Positions 1 to 8,125 of a stretch of DNA of 64,000 nt are shown here, piece after piece. The notes beneath the pieces are model-generated. The model was not told the DNA's origin, did not search any database, and saw only the letters and a program-made list of their open reading frames with translations. This stretch comes from an uncultured Clostridia bacterium (lineage in GTDB: Bacteria; Bacillota; Clostridia; Christensenellales; CALVMC01). The stretch covers positions 1 to 64,000 of the forward strand of contig CALVMC010000002.1 of NCBI GenBank assembly GCA_944342015.1, in the 5' to 3' direction. Within the stretch, counting starts at the first letter, position 1, and each line of letters opens with the position of its first letter. Both the position numbers and the translations under genes were made by a program.

Positions 1-2
1 CG

Positions 3-131
3 GAACCCGAGCCCGAACCTGAGCCCGAACCTGAGCCCGAGCCCGAACCGGAGCCCGAGCCTGAACCTGAGCCCGAACCTGAGCCCGAACCTGAGCCCGA
101 GCCCGAGCCCGAACCGGAGCCTGAACCTATA
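3..131 (+). repeat. GC-rich tandem repeat coding Glu-Pro dipeptides
   Basis: Six-base units GAR-CCN are repeated without interruption, grouped into irregular 12- and 18-base higher-order blocks (for example GAGCCCGAACCT). The repeat stays in frame with the surface protein. Such tracts commonly change copy number by slippage, so length may vary between strains. Confidence 0.9.
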
Positions 132-365
132 CCTGATCCCGGAACAGATGGCGGAGATAATACGCCAAACGATATTATACCCGATCACAACGAAAACAAA
201 AATGTTGTATTAAACGGAAAACAAAACTTCATTTACACACAGAACTTTTTAATAATAATGACAGCAATTTCGGTTTTAGTTTTAGCTTCACTTGGAGCAT
301 TGATATCTTTCTTATTCATAAAAGTTAAAAAGTTGAATATTAGAATTATAAGAAAAAGAAAATAA
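3..365 (+). CDS. Pro-Glu repeat surface protein, C-terminal part
   Basis: The gene enters from the left edge, so its start and N-terminus are outside the window; 120 codons are visible. The first 40 or so residues are an almost perfect Glu-Pro alternation encoded by a GC-rich repeat built from GAGCCC, GAACCT and GAACCG units. An acidic/Asn linker follows, then one hydrophobic segment of about 22 residues and a basic tail rich in Lys and Arg ending at the stop. No LPXTG motif is visible, so the likely topology is an extracellular protein held by a C-terminal membrane helix, with the EP tract as a stiff stalk crossing the wall. The function of the missing N-terminal part cannot be told. The repeat is much richer in G+C than the surroundings because of Pro and Glu codon choice. 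Confidence 0.8.
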   Translation, partial: EPEPEPEPEPEPEPEPEPEPEPEPEPEPEPEPEPEPEPEPEPIPDPGTDGGDNTPNDIIPDHNENKNVVLNGKQNFIYTQNFLIIMTAISVLVLASLGALISFLFIKVKKLNIRIIRKRK

Positions 366-370
366 ATAAA

Positions 371-393
371 GCAGGTAAAACCTGCTTTTTTAT
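371..393 (+). terminator. Rho-independent terminator after the EP-repeat gene
   Basis: A hairpin with arms GCAGGT and ACCTGC and a 3-nt loop is followed by TTTTTTATT. It lies 5 nt past the stop codon of the surface protein. Confidence 0.85.
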
Positions 394-425
394 TGATTAT
401 CTAAAATATAAAAAAAATAAAATTA

Positions 426-1043
426 TCAGAGTTTTTTAAAATAACTTGCGTCGTGCTTACACCACGGACAAATAAAATCTTCCGGTAAAGGTTCCCCTTC
501 ATACACATATCCGCAAACTGTACAGACATAACCCTTTTTCTGACTTTCTTTATTTTTAGGTTTAATATTAGATTGATAATAAGAATACGTAACGGATTTT
601 TCATCGGAAACTTTTACGGCTTCTTCGATATCTGCTATAAATAGAGTATGAGACGAACAGTCTATATCTTTAATGACTTTAAGAGAAAAATAAGCATTAA
701 TATAATCCGATAAAATGTACATGCCGTTATCGGTTCTGACTGCGCCGTGAAAATCTGAAAATTTATCTGTATCTTTACCGCTCTGAAAACCGAATCTTTT
801 AAAAATATCAAACGGAGTTTTTTCTGTAAGCGATGATATATTTACCTGTGCGTTTTTTGAAATCATTGAATGTGTATAGTTATTTTTATTTACGGAAAAA
901 GCGATTAGTTTTGGATTATCTGCAATCTGAACTGCGGTATTAATTATACAAGCATTATCTTTTTCGGAATTTTTTGAACTCAGTAAAAAAAGACCGTAAG
1001 TAAGATTATAAAATGCGGTATTGTCTATATTGTTTTTTGTCAT
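426..1043 (-). CDS. Flavin reductase domain fused to rubredoxin
   Basis: This 205-aa protein joins an FMN-binding flavin reductase-like domain (about residues 5-150) to a C-terminal rubredoxin-type iron site (about 170-205). The iron ligands are visible as CTVCG and CPWC. The layout matches the high-molecular-weight rubredoxin (Hrb) of anaerobic Clostridia, which passes electrons from NADH to flavodiiron proteins and other oxygen or NO defence partners. The rubredoxin part is shorter than a free-standing rubredoxin, and the usual CPLC is CPWC here. The start is supported by GGGGAG 8 nt upstream. It is a single-gene unit with a good promoter at 1087-1115. The electron acceptor is not encoded nearby, so the role in oxidative defence is inferred. 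Confidence 0.85.
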   Translation of the reverse strand: MTKNNIDNTAFYNLTYGLFLLSSKNSEKDNACIINTAVQIADNPKLIAFSVNKNNYTHSMISKNAQVNISSLTEKTPFDIFKRFGFQSGKDTDKFSDFHGAVRTDNGMYILSDYINAYFSLKVIKDIDCSSHTLFIADIEEAVKVSDEKSVTYSYYQSNIKPKNKESQKKGYVCTVCGYVYEGEPLPEDFICPWCKHDASYFKKL

Positions 1044-1086
1044 AACAAACTCCCCTTTTTAATTAAAGTAATTTCTTTATTTTTTT

Positions 1087-1115
1087 ATTATAAATTTTTA
1101 ATACTTTTCAGTCAA
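1087..1115 (-). promoter_or_regulatory. Promoter of the flavin reductase/rubredoxin gene
   Basis: On the minus strand TTGACT is followed after 17 nt by a perfect TATAAT. The expected start lies about 40 nt before the ATG, which has its own Shine-Dalgarno. Confidence 0.75.
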
Positions 1116-1164
1116 ATATTGTTAGATATCAATTTACTTAAATCTATAAAATCATGGAATAAGT

Positions 1165-1190
1165 TAAATAAAAAAGAGGCGATCGCCTCT
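1165..1190 (-). terminator. Terminator after the four-cysteine small gene
   Basis: The 16-nt palindrome AGAGGCGATCGCCTCT is followed on the minus strand by seven T residues. It sits 18 nt past the stop of the 52-aa gene. Confidence 0.85.
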
Positions 1191-1208
1191 TTCTATTAAA
1201 AATTTTAA

Positions 1209-1367
1209 TTAGTCACCGCCGCCTTCTTCTCCTGCCGAACCTTCTTCGCTTCTGACTGCCTTTTCTTTGTCACAGCAGCAGCAACTCTCTTTGTTTTCGG
1301 TTTCTGTTTTTACTTCTTCTTCCTTTTTACCTTTAAACATATTTTTTAACTTATCAAAAAATCCCAT
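1209..1367 (-). CDS. 52-aa protein with a CCCC motif
   Basis: A short reading frame with every sign of a real gene: a strong GGAGG Shine-Dalgarno 7-8 nt before ATG, a plausible upstream promoter (TTTGTC-17-TATTAG) and a strong terminator right after it. The protein begins MGFFDKLKNMFKGKK, an amphipathic basic helix, continues with an acidic stretch, has four consecutive cysteines near residue 30 (SCCCCDK), and ends in a Gly/Glu-rich acidic tail. I do not recognise a characterised family. The run of cysteines suggests metal binding or redox chemistry, and the basic N-terminal helix could touch membrane or nucleic acid; both are inference. Confidence 0.75.
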   Translation of the reverse strand: MGFFDKLKNMFKGKKEEEVKTETENKESCCCCDKEKAVRSEEGSAGEEGGGD

Positions 1368-1451
1368 ATTCCTTCCTCCGATCATTCTAATATATTTTAT
1401 TACAATAAAGACAAAGTATTACTGTAATTTATTATATTATATAACAAACAA

Positions 1452-1488
1452 ATAAAAAAGTCGATACTTTAAAGAAAATTTCCGACTT
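1452..1488 (-). terminator. Terminator of the dnaX-recR operon
   Basis: On the minus strand AAGTCG pairs with CGACTT across an AT-rich loop, followed by TTTTATTTG. It starts just past the stop of the deoxyinosine glycosylase gene. Confidence 0.6.
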
Positions 1489-1492
1489 AATT

Positions 1493-1984
1493 TTACAAAA
1501 ATTTTAAAATTTTAATCCATTCCGATATTAATTTTTCTAAATTAAACTTAGCGTTAGCGGAACTCGTTGAAGGCATTTTAAAATATTTGATTTTAATATC
1601 GGAAAATTTCTTGTCAAATAAATTGAAAGCCTTTGTCCCGTTAAGAAAAATGGCATTTATATCGCTGTTTTCTACAAGAGATAAAATATCGTTATATGCT
1701 TTCAAAACAAGCTCAGAATCCTGCGAACCTTTTATCTCACAACTTTTAACGACATCGAAAAGAGCGATTTTATGTTTTTTAAGAAGGATTTTTTTATTTT
1801 CGATAGAACAAGAAAAGTTTTCATTCAAAACAGTACCTAAAACCTTCCAGAAACGATTTTGCGGATTCATATAATAAAAGCCTTCCCTTCTCGAAATAAC
1901 GGAAGGAAAGCTCCCTAAAATCAAAATTTTCGAATCTCTGTTTATTATAGGCGGAAAAACATGCTCTTTATAAAAGCCGTCCAT
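1493..1984 (-). CDS. DNA-deoxyinosine glycosylase (UDG superfamily)
   Basis: The protein (163 aa from the chosen start) carries the motifs of the hypoxanthine/deoxyinosine-DNA glycosylase group of the uracil-DNA glycosylase superfamily: ILGSFPS near residue 23, GFYYMNPQNRFWKVLG soon after, and a late MPSTSSANA loop replacing the HPSP of classical enzymes. This family removes deaminated bases, mainly hypoxanthine, for base excision repair. An upstream in-frame ATG at 2017 would overlap recR by 29 nt; I prefer the ATG at 1984, 4 nt after the recR stop, because family members begin close to this point. It closes the dnaX-ybaB-recR operon, so replication and repair functions are transcribed together. 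Confidence 0.8.
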   Translation of the reverse strand: MDGFYKEHVFPPIINRDSKILILGSFPSVISRREGFYYMNPQNRFWKVLGTVLNENFSCSIENKKILLKKHKIALFDVVKSCEIKGSQDSELVLKAYNDILSLVENSDINAIFLNGTKAFNLFDKKFSDIKIKYFKMPSTSSANAKFNLEKLISEWIKILKFL

Positions 1985-1988
1985 ATTT

Positions 1989-2573
1989 TTATATTTCTTT
2001 TCTGTCGTCGAGAGCACGGGCTAATGTAACCTCATCCGTATATTCTATATCTCCGCCGATAGGTATTCCGTGGGCAAGTCTTGTTACTTTAATTCCCAAA
2101 GGCTTAACTAATTTGGAAATATACAAGGCGGTTGCCTCACCCGAAACATCGGGGTTGGTTGCCACTATAATTTCTTTTACCCCGTCAAGACGACTTAGTA
2201 GTTCTTTAATTCTTAAATTGTCGGGACCTATCCCGTCCAAAGGACTTATAGTACCTTTAAGCACATGGTACACGCCTTTGAATTGTTTTGATTTTTCGAT
2301 AGCGTTGATATCACGTGGGAACGCAACTACGCAAATGACGCTGCGATCTCTTTCGCTGCAAATGGAACAAATTTCTTTATCGGTATAATTCCCGCAAAGT
2401 GAACAGAAACCGATATTTTTTTTGGCGTCAATAAGTGCGTCGGCAAACCTGCGAACATCTTCGTCGGACATATTCAAAACAGAATAAGCAAAACGCTGAG
2501 CGGTTTTGCGTCCTACAGACGGAAGTTTGGTAAACTCGGCGATAAGTTTTTGAAGGGAATCTATATATTCCAT
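1989..2573 (-). CDS. recR: Recombination mediator RecR
   Basis: The 194-aa protein has full family length. Visible are the N-terminal helix-hairpin-helix region (LPSVGRKTAQR), a four-cysteine zinc site (Cys57, 60, 69, 72) and a Toprim domain. RecR works with RecF and RecO to load RecA on gapped DNA. Its start codon overlaps the ybaB stop by one base (TAATG), which implies translational coupling. RecO is encoded about 13 kb away at 15.4 kb. Confidence 0.97.
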   Translation of the reverse strand: MEYIDSLQKLIAEFTKLPSVGRKTAQRFAYSVLNMSDEDVRRFADALIDAKKNIGFCSLCGNYTDKEICSICSERDRSVICVVAFPRDINAIEKSKQFKGVYHVLKGTISPLDGIGPDNLRIKELLSRLDGVKEIIVATNPDVSGEATALYISKLVKPLGIKVTRLAHGIPIGGDIEYTDEVTLARALDDRKEI

Positions 2574-2902
2574 TAAAAGAGTCCCATTCCGCCGGAGAGC
2601 GGTCCCATTTTTTCTTCCGAAGTTTTTTCAGCGGTAGTAATTGCTTCATTAACTGCGGCGATGATAAGATCTTCGAGCATTTCGACATCGTCTGGATCAA
2701 CTGCTTCGGGTTTTATTTTAAGAGAAACAAGTTTTTTGTCGCAAGTCATCGTAACTTCCACCATTCCGCCTCCTGCGGTTGCAACGACTTCGGTTTCAGC
2801 AAGTTCTTCCTGAGCTTTAAGAATATCCTGTTGCATTTTTTGAGCCTGACGCATAAGTTGTTGCATATTTCCGCCGCCAAAGCCTCCGTTAAATTTTGCC
2901 AT
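2573..2902 (-). CDS. YbaB/EbfC nucleoid-associated protein
   Basis: A 109-aa member of the YbaB/EbfC DNA-binding family. It has the Gly/Met-rich N-terminus with QQLMRQAQKMQ, the central VEVTM strand and the C-terminal helical part that forms a dimer gripping DNA. The gene lies between dnaX and recR, its nearly universal position. The Shine-Dalgarno GGGAGG lies inside the last codons of dnaX. Confidence 0.95.
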   Translation of the reverse strand: MAKFNGGFGGGNMQQLMRQAQKMQQDILKAQEELAETEVVATAGGGMVEVTMTCDKKLVSLKIKPEAVDPDDVEMLEDLIIAAVNEAITTAEKTSEEKMGPLSGGMGLF

Positions 2903-2903
2903 A

Positions 2904-4406
2904 TTAGCCTCCCTTTTTATTTTTTAAAGTAGATTGGAAAAGATTTTCTATATCGTCTTCTTCATCTGTTTTATTATCTTTAACAAGCACTTTTATTATA
3001 AAATTATATCCTGATTCTTTTTTAATAAGCGAACTTATAAGCGAAAGATTATTATCTTGTCTTATAAAATCCGCATCGAAGGTGTTAGGTGTCGTGATAC
3101 AAAAGACGCCTTCTATAATTTCTGCTTTTACCACCTGTTTAGCAGCCTTTTCAAGCATGGGATTAGCGCCGTCCGAAAGTCTGTATATAACACGGGTCCA
3201 TAATTTTCCTGCATTTTGAATAACGGGTTTATTTTCATTTTTAGGCAAAGAAAGGGCACCCGTCAAACCTTTGCTTTCCAAATTTTTAATACGCAAAAGA
3301 AGTCCGTCATAAGACAAATCGGATTTTATACTCGACGCTCTTACGAGCGCACATTCGAAAAGAATACGAGGCTTTAATGAATATTTCAGACTTCCTTCGA
3401 TAGAAAGCATAATTTCTGCCGCACGGACAGTAAAGTTTCTGTCGAAATCATTGAGTAACGATTTAATTTTTTCGTTCTGATTATCACTGAAATTTTTTAT
3501 TTTACCCGCACTGCTTTCGAAATAAATCAAATTTCTTAAAAATTCTGCAATTTGGTTTGAAAGCTGTAAAACATCGGCACCGTTGTTCAATACTTCATCG
3601 GATTTTTTAAGAAGATTTTTAATATCCCCTGCAAGGAGATATTTAGTAATCTCGTAAAGGTTATCGAAACGGGTAACGCCTAAAACCTCGGTCACATCGT
3701 CATAAGAAAGGGTATTTCCGCCTGCGTAAGAAAGACACATATCGGCAATAGAAAGGGTATCTCTGACGCTGCCTTCCCCGAAGGAAGCTATAAGTTTAAC
3801 GGCTTCCGTATCGTAATTTATTTTCATTTTATCGAAAATGGCTTTAACCTGTTTTTCGAGCAAAGGTTCGGGAACGAGTCTGAAATCGAATTTAAGACAT
3901 CTTGAAATTATGGTTTCGGGAAGTTTATGAACCTCAGTTGTCGCAAGTATAAAAATTACATGTTCGGGAGGCTCTTCGAGTGTTTTCAATAAGGCATTGA
4001 AAGCGCTGAGACTCAGCATATGAACTTCATCGATAATATAAACCTTATATTTTCCGACAGTAGGCGGATATTTTGAATTTTCTATAATTTCTCTTATTTC
4101 GTTCACACCGTTATTACTTGCGGCGTCTATTTCTATAATATCGAGATTAGCGTCAATTGAAAGTTTTAAACAATTTTCGCACTTATTGCAAGGCGACCCT
4201 GAGGAATTTTCGAGGCAGTTTACGGCACGGGCAAAAATTTTAGCCGCCGTGGTTTTTCCTGTTCCTCTTGCACCCGTAAAAAGATAAGCGTGGGAAATAT
4301 TCCCGCTTTTAATCTGATTTTTCAAAGTACGGGTAATATGGTTTTGTCCTATCATTTCTTCGAAAGTAACAGGTCTGTACTTTCTGTAAAGCGATTTATA
4401 AGCCAT
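2904..4406 (-). CDS. dnaX: DNA polymerase III subunit gamma/tau
   Basis: The 500-aa clamp-loader ATPase shows Walker A GARGTGKTT near residue 45, a four-cysteine zinc module at about 64-79, the Walker B IIDEVHML and the SRC sensor (ISRCLKF). Domain III and a shorter tau-like C-terminus follow. It drives beta-clamp loading at the replication fork. The gene heads the ybaB-recR operon. No Shine-Dalgarno is visible before the ATG; instead a -10 box lies 6 nt upstream (see the promoter at 4413-4441), so the mRNA may be leaderless. I saw no convincing slippery A-run that would give separate gamma and tau forms. Confidence 0.96.
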   Translation of the reverse strand: MAYKSLYRKYRPVTFEEMIGQNHITRTLKNQIKSGNISHAYLFTGARGTGKTTAAKIFARAVNCLENSSGSPCNKCENCLKLSIDANLDIIEIDAASNNGVNEIREIIENSKYPPTVGKYKVYIIDEVHMLSLSAFNALLKTLEEPPEHVIFILATTEVHKLPETIISRCLKFDFRLVPEPLLEKQVKAIFDKMKINYDTEAVKLIASFGEGSVRDTLSIADMCLSYAGGNTLSYDDVTEVLGVTRFDNLYEITKYLLAGDIKNLLKKSDEVLNNGADVLQLSNQIAEFLRNLIYFESSAGKIKNFSDNQNEKIKSLLNDFDRNFTVRAAEIMLSIEGSLKYSLKPRILFECALVRASSIKSDLSYDGLLLRIKNLESKGLTGALSLPKNENKPVIQNAGKLWTRVIYRLSDGANPMLEKAAKQVVKAEIIEGVFCITTPNTFDADFIRQDNNLSLISSLIKKESGYNFIIKVLVKDNKTDEEDDIENLFQSTLKNKKGG

Positions 4407-4412
4407 AAATTA

Positions 4413-4441
4413 AGTATATCCCATTATAAAAAGTAATGCAA
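4413..4441 (-). promoter_or_regulatory. Promoter of dnaX, -10 box 6 nt from ATG
   Basis: TTGCAT, 17 nt, TATACT, then TAATTT and the dnaX ATG. Normal spacing would place the first transcribed base at the start codon. A second TATAAT inside the spacer could give a short leader instead. Confidence 0.6.
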
Positions 4442-4463
4442 GGATTTAAAGGTTATGAAAATC

Positions 4464-5357
4464 TTAATCGTACTTTCTAACGGCTTTTGCAACGGCTTCT
4501 GCCATAAGCCTCGTAATATTAATCGACAAAACTGTAAAATCGGCGTCGGTTTTATTCGAAGCCAGTCCGAAAATACTGTCTCCGTCAAAAAGAGTATGCA
4601 CAGGTCTTATGGCAAGAGCCAGACCGTCGTGGGCGATATCGCAAAGTTTATTCATCTGAGTTTTGTTAAGTTTAGCGTTTGTAAGAATACACGCTATCGT
4701 TGTATTTCCGCTTTGTGGCTTAATTTTTTTCCCCGCCTTTTCGGAAAGAGAAAAAACGCCGAGTTTAAAGCCTGCTATACTTGCGCCTTTAATCATTTTA
4801 CCGTTATTGAAATCGTATATATCCCCTAACGAATTTACCGCAACAATAACCGCCATTTCCACATCATCTATTTTAAGACATGCGCACCCTAAACCGCCTT
4901 TTTTTGCAAGCTTTGCGCCTAATGCTTTTCCTACGGTACAGCCTGTGCCTGCGCCAATGCTGCCGGATATAAAATTATTTGAAGCTGCGTTTACGCAAGC
5001 TTTATACCCCATATTTTTATCGGGAAAACCGAATTTTCCGTAATTAAGGTCGAAAAGCGAAGCTCCGCAGACTATCGGAACCTTGAACCCCAAAGAATCG
5101 AAACCGATATTTTTTTCCCTAAGATAATCGCTTACTCCGCAACAAGCTTCCAGCCCGAAAGCGCTTCCGCCGGATAAAACTACCGCATTGACTTCGGAGA
5201 CGAGATTTTCCGATTTAAGCAAATCGGTCTCTCTCGTTGCAGGAGCGCCCCCTCTAACGCTTACCCCGCCTGTTGTATGTTCGGGAGCGATAATTACGGT
5301 AACGCCGGTTTTCACATCATCGTCTTGTTCGTGTCCTATTTTAAATTCTTCTAACAT
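4464..5357 (-). CDS. P1-family N-terminal nucleophile peptidase (DmpA-like)
   Basis: The 297-aa protein belongs to the DmpA/BapA P1 peptidases, which self-cleave to expose a Ser or Thr nucleophile and act as aminopeptidases or beta-peptidases. Visible are the substrate-pocket segment NAVVLSGGSAFGLEA and the likely autoprocessing site SGNTTIAC about three quarters along, where Thr would be the nucleophile instead of the Ser of DmpA. The start at 5357 (MLEEF) has GGAGG 5-8 nt upstream; an ATG 18 nt earlier would waste that signal. It appears to be a single gene, downstream of the birA terminator. Confidence 0.85.
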   Translation of the reverse strand: MLEEFKIGHEQDDDVKTGVTVIIAPEHTTGGVSVRGGAPATRETDLLKSENLVSEVNAVVLSGGSAFGLEACCGVSDYLREKNIGFDSLGFKVPIVCGASLFDLNYGKFGFPDKNMGYKACVNAASNNFISGSIGAGTGCTVGKALGAKLAKKGGLGCACLKIDDVEMAVIVAVNSLGDIYDFNNGKMIKGASIAGFKLGVFSLSEKAGKKIKPQSGNTTIACILTNAKLNKTQMNKLCDIAHDGLALAIRPVHTLFDGDSIFGLASNKTDADFTVLSINITRLMAEAVAKAVRKYD

Positions 5358-5504
5358 TTTTCCTCCGAAAATCAAAATCGAAATATTTTTCCTGATTCTA
5401 AAATACTGTTACTTTCGCTAAGTCCGTTTTATTAATTAAATTAAACTTTAAACTTGTTAGGTCAAACCTCTAAGTTTTCTTGTCTATCGATTTACAGATA
5501 CAAA

Positions 5505-5536
5505 TATTTTTAAAGATAGAATCTATCTTAAAAATA
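5505..5536 (-). terminator. Probable terminator of the dgt-recX-birA operon
   Basis: The arms AAGATA and TATCTT around a 5-nt loop are extended by A/T pairs (TTTTTA with AAAAA). The position just past birA fits an AT-rich terminator. Confidence 0.5.
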
Positions 5537-5551
5537 CTTATTTTTTATTCC

Positions 5552-6475
5552 TTAAACCACGTCGCCGGAAAAAACAATAGTCTTTCCGTCAACGGTTTTA
5601 AGAACGAGAAAACCGTTGTCGTCCAACCCTTCCGCAAATCCTTCGATATATTCCCCGTTTTTTGAAATTTTGGCATTTTTCCCGATTGTAATCGATTTCA
5701 GAAGGTATTTTTGTTTAATCGGTTCAAATCCTTGTCTTTTAAGGATATTTTCATAGTCGAAAAATTCCTTTACGATATCGGCGCAAATTTCATTTCCGTT
5801 TTCATTTTTACCGGTCACGGAAACGAGATTAACCGCATTTTCAATAGCCGAAACATCGTTACTTATATTAACGCCTATTCCTGAGACAAGTGCATAAATT
5901 TTATCAAAGTCGGAAAATGTTTCAAGAAGTATTCCGCAAATTTTTTTACCTTTTACAAGAACATCGTTAGGCCATTTACACATAGCTTCAATACCGTGTT
6001 TTTCAAGAGCCGAAGCGACTGCTAAGGCGCTGATTATAACATATCTCGGCGCCATAGACGGGTGAATATCCGAAGGTTTTATGGCTATTGAAAAATAAAT
6101 CCCGCCTTCACCCGATAAAAATTTCCTTTGCAATCTGCCCTTTCCCGAAAGTTGTCTTTTTGCCGCGCAAATACCTGTAAAGTCTTTTTTATGAATAAGT
6201 TTAAGTGCCTGATTATTAGTGCTGTCCCACTCGCCGAACTCGACAGGTACAAAAATTTCTCTTTTTTCAAGTTCGTATTTTAAAGAATATTCGTTGAATT
6301 TTTCATTCACGATTTTATATCCGATTCCTCTCTCGCCTTCGATATCGATACCGGCTTTTCTTAATTTTTCTATTTTTTTAAGAATTGCGTTACGGGAAAT
6401 GCTCAGTTCTTTGGCAGCACTTTCGCCCGATAGCAATCCCTTTTCTTTAAGCATTTTGTAAACGCTAAAACTCAT
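5552..6475 (-). CDS. birA: Biotin-protein ligase/biotin repressor BirA
   Basis: The 307-aa protein has an N-terminal winged-helix domain (about 1-60, with the recognition segment LSISRNAILKKIEKL), the catalytic domain with the biotinyl-AMP loop GKGRLQRKF, the CKWPNDVLVKGKKICGILLE core and a small C-terminal SH3-like domain. It biotinylates carboxylase subunits and may repress biotin genes. The ATG at 6475 is preferred: GGAG lies 9 nt before it, but directly abuts the alternative ATG at 6484. It overlaps recX by 11 nt. Confidence 0.93.
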   Translation of the reverse strand: MSFSVYKMLKEKGLLSGESAAKELSISRNAILKKIEKLRKAGIDIEGERGIGYKIVNEKFNEYSLKYELEKREIFVPVEFGEWDSTNNQALKLIHKKDFTGICAAKRQLSGKGRLQRKFLSGEGGIYFSIAIKPSDIHPSMAPRYVIISALAVASALEKHGIEAMCKWPNDVLVKGKKICGILLETFSDFDKIYALVSGIGVNISNDVSAIENAVNLVSVTGKNENGNEICADIVKEFFDYENILKRQGFEPIKQKYLLKSITIGKNAKISKNGEYIEGFAEGLDDNGFLVLKTVDGKTIVFSGDVV

Positions 6476-7094
6476 TATCTTCATCTCCGCCGTTTAAATC
6501 GAAATTATTTATGCAAACTTTTATCTCGTCGTAGGAAAACCCACGGGATAAAAGATATCTGTATAATTTATTTTTTTCTTCCAAGGTTATTTTCTTTCTG
6601 CCTTTTAAATATTTTTCGGCAAGAGCTATTGCGCTGTCTTTGTAGTCTAATCCTTCCGTCTCGCTTTCGGCAATATCTTTCGATATTCCCATTTTGATTA
6701 GTTCGCTTTTTATTTTAACTTTTCCTGAACTCTTGGATTTAGACCTTGCATAAACTCCCGCAACATATTCGTCGTCGATATAGTTATAATTTTTTGCTTT
6801 TGAAATAGTTTCTTCGATGCATTCAGGCGAAAAATTCTTTTCTTTGAGTTTGTCTCTTATTTGTTTTTCCGATTTAAGGTATTTTGAAACATAGTCTACG
6901 ATATAATCGAAGCAACCGTTTAATTCCGCATTTTTTATTGCAAGTTCGAACTTGCTTTCGGAAATATTATCTCCTTCTTTAAGCCCTCCCGACAAAATAT
7001 CGAAATCGCTGAGCGAAGCCTTGAACTCATCGTCAATGTAAACATTATACCTTGTTTTATTTCTTTTTTGTCTTTCGATACGGGTTATTTTCAT
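6465..7094 (-). CDS. recX: Regulatory protein RecX
   Basis: This 209-aa all-helical protein matches RecX, the modulator of RecA filaments, with repeated three-helix units such as YLKSEKQIRDKLKEKNF and the DDEYVAGVYARSK segment. The chosen ATG at 7094 has GGAG 6 nt upstream and overlaps the dgt stop by one base; a GTG 12 nt earlier is in frame but has no ribosome site. recA itself is not in the window. Confidence 0.88.
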   Translation of the reverse strand: MKITRIERQKRNKTRYNVYIDDEFKASLSDFDILSGGLKEGDNISESKFELAIKNAELNGCFDYIVDYVSKYLKSEKQIRDKLKEKNFSPECIEETISKAKNYNYIDDEYVAGVYARSKSKSSGKVKIKSELIKMGISKDIAESETEGLDYKDSAIALAEKYLKGRKKITLEEKNKLYRYLLSRGFSYDEIKVCINNFDLNGGDEDNEF

Positions 7095-8089
7095 TAAAGG
7101 CTCCACCCCTCAGGAATAAAATTTTCCCTGAAAACTTTAATGGCGAAATTATCGCTCATAGAAGAAATATAATCGAGTACCGCTTTAACATCTCCGTCTT
7201 TTTCACGCACTTTGAGATACAAAGAAGGCAAATTTTGAGGACAATCGAGAAAATGCTTATAAAGCAATTCTATAAGTCTGTTGGCTTTCACTTCTTCGCT
7301 TTTTGCGTCGTTATCGTGATAAACGTTTTTGAACATAAAGTTTCTGAGCTCTTCCATCGCTTCTTCCTTTTCCTGAGACAGAGCGACAAAAGGCTTGTCC
7401 ATACTGTTTAAAACAAGGTCCTTAACGAGAGTGGTTATTCTTTTACTTTTATCGTTGCCTAAAATTTTAATGATTTCTTTGGGTAAATCCTTTTCCTTTA
7501 AGATTCCCGCTCTTTCGGCGTCTTCTATATCGTGATTTATGTAAGCGATTCTATCGGCGTAACTTACGATTTTTCCTTCCAAAGTTTTAGGCTTGCCGCT
7601 TTTTTTATGATTGAGAATACCGTCTTTTACCTCAAATGTAAGATTGAGTCCTTTGCCGTCGTTTTCGAGAACTTCAACCACTCTTAAACTCTGTTCGTTA
7701 TGTTCGAAGTGTCCGGAAAGTCTGTTCAACACTCCCTCGCCGGTATGTCCGAAAGGGGTATGACCTAAGTCGTGACCTAAACTTATCGCTTCTACCAAAT
7801 CTTCGTTAAGTCTTAACGAACGGGCTATGGTTCTTGCAATCTGCTGAACTTCGAGGGTGTGTGTAAGTCTTGTACGATAATGATCTCCTTCCGGCGACAG
7901 AAATACCTGAGTTTTATGCTTTAAGCGTCTGAATGACTTGGAATGAAGAATTCTGTCCCTGTCACGCATAAATTCGCTTCTTAAAGAGTCGGGTTTCAAG
8001 GGAAATTCCCTGCCTTCGGTCTGGTATGATTTTACTGCGTAAGGAGAAAGATTTTTTTCTCTTTCTTCGATAATTGTTCTTATTTCCAT
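7094..8089 (-). CDS. dgt: dGTPase-like HD-domain phosphohydrolase
   Basis: The 331-aa enzyme is of the dGTP triphosphohydrolase-like family. Its HD metal site is visible as the H of RLTHTLEV and the HD of SLGHDLGHTPFGH, with the later YADRIAYINHDIEDA segment supplying the distal Asp. Members hydrolyse dNTPs to nucleosides and triphosphate; substrate preference cannot be told. It heads the dgt-recX-birA operon. No Shine-Dalgarno is visible: TAAAAT ends 6 nt before the ATG, so the transcript may be leaderless. Confidence 0.9.
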   Translation of the reverse strand: MEIRTIIEEREKNLSPYAVKSYQTEGREFPLKPDSLRSEFMRDRDRILHSKSFRRLKHKTQVFLSPEGDHYRTRLTHTLEVQQIARTIARSLRLNEDLVEAISLGHDLGHTPFGHTGEGVLNRLSGHFEHNEQSLRVVEVLENDGKGLNLTFEVKDGILNHKKSGKPKTLEGKIVSYADRIAYINHDIEDAERAGILKEKDLPKEIIKILGNDKSKRITTLVKDLVLNSMDKPFVALSQEKEEAMEELRNFMFKNVYHDNDAKSEEVKANRLIELLYKHFLDCPQNLPSLYLKVREKDGDVKAVLDYISSMSDNFAIKVFRENFIPEGWSL

Positions 8090-8095
8090 ACAGAT

Positions 8096-8125
8096 ATTTT
8101 ACTACATTTTCTCTGATTTTAACAA
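8096..8125 (-). promoter_or_regulatory. Promoter of dgt, -10 box 6 nt from ATG
   Basis: TTGTTA, 18 nt, TAAAAT, then ATCTGT and ATG. No Shine-Dalgarno fits in the remaining space. Confidence 0.5.

Noticed and set aside
3-131. CRISPR-like or intergenic satellite reading of the left-edge repeat
   Set aside because: The units are 6 bp, without spacers, and stay in frame with a protein that ends in a membrane helix.
2904-4406. Programmed frameshift in dnaX giving gamma and tau
   Set aside because: The A-runs present lack the slippery heptamer plus downstream hairpin that would be expected.
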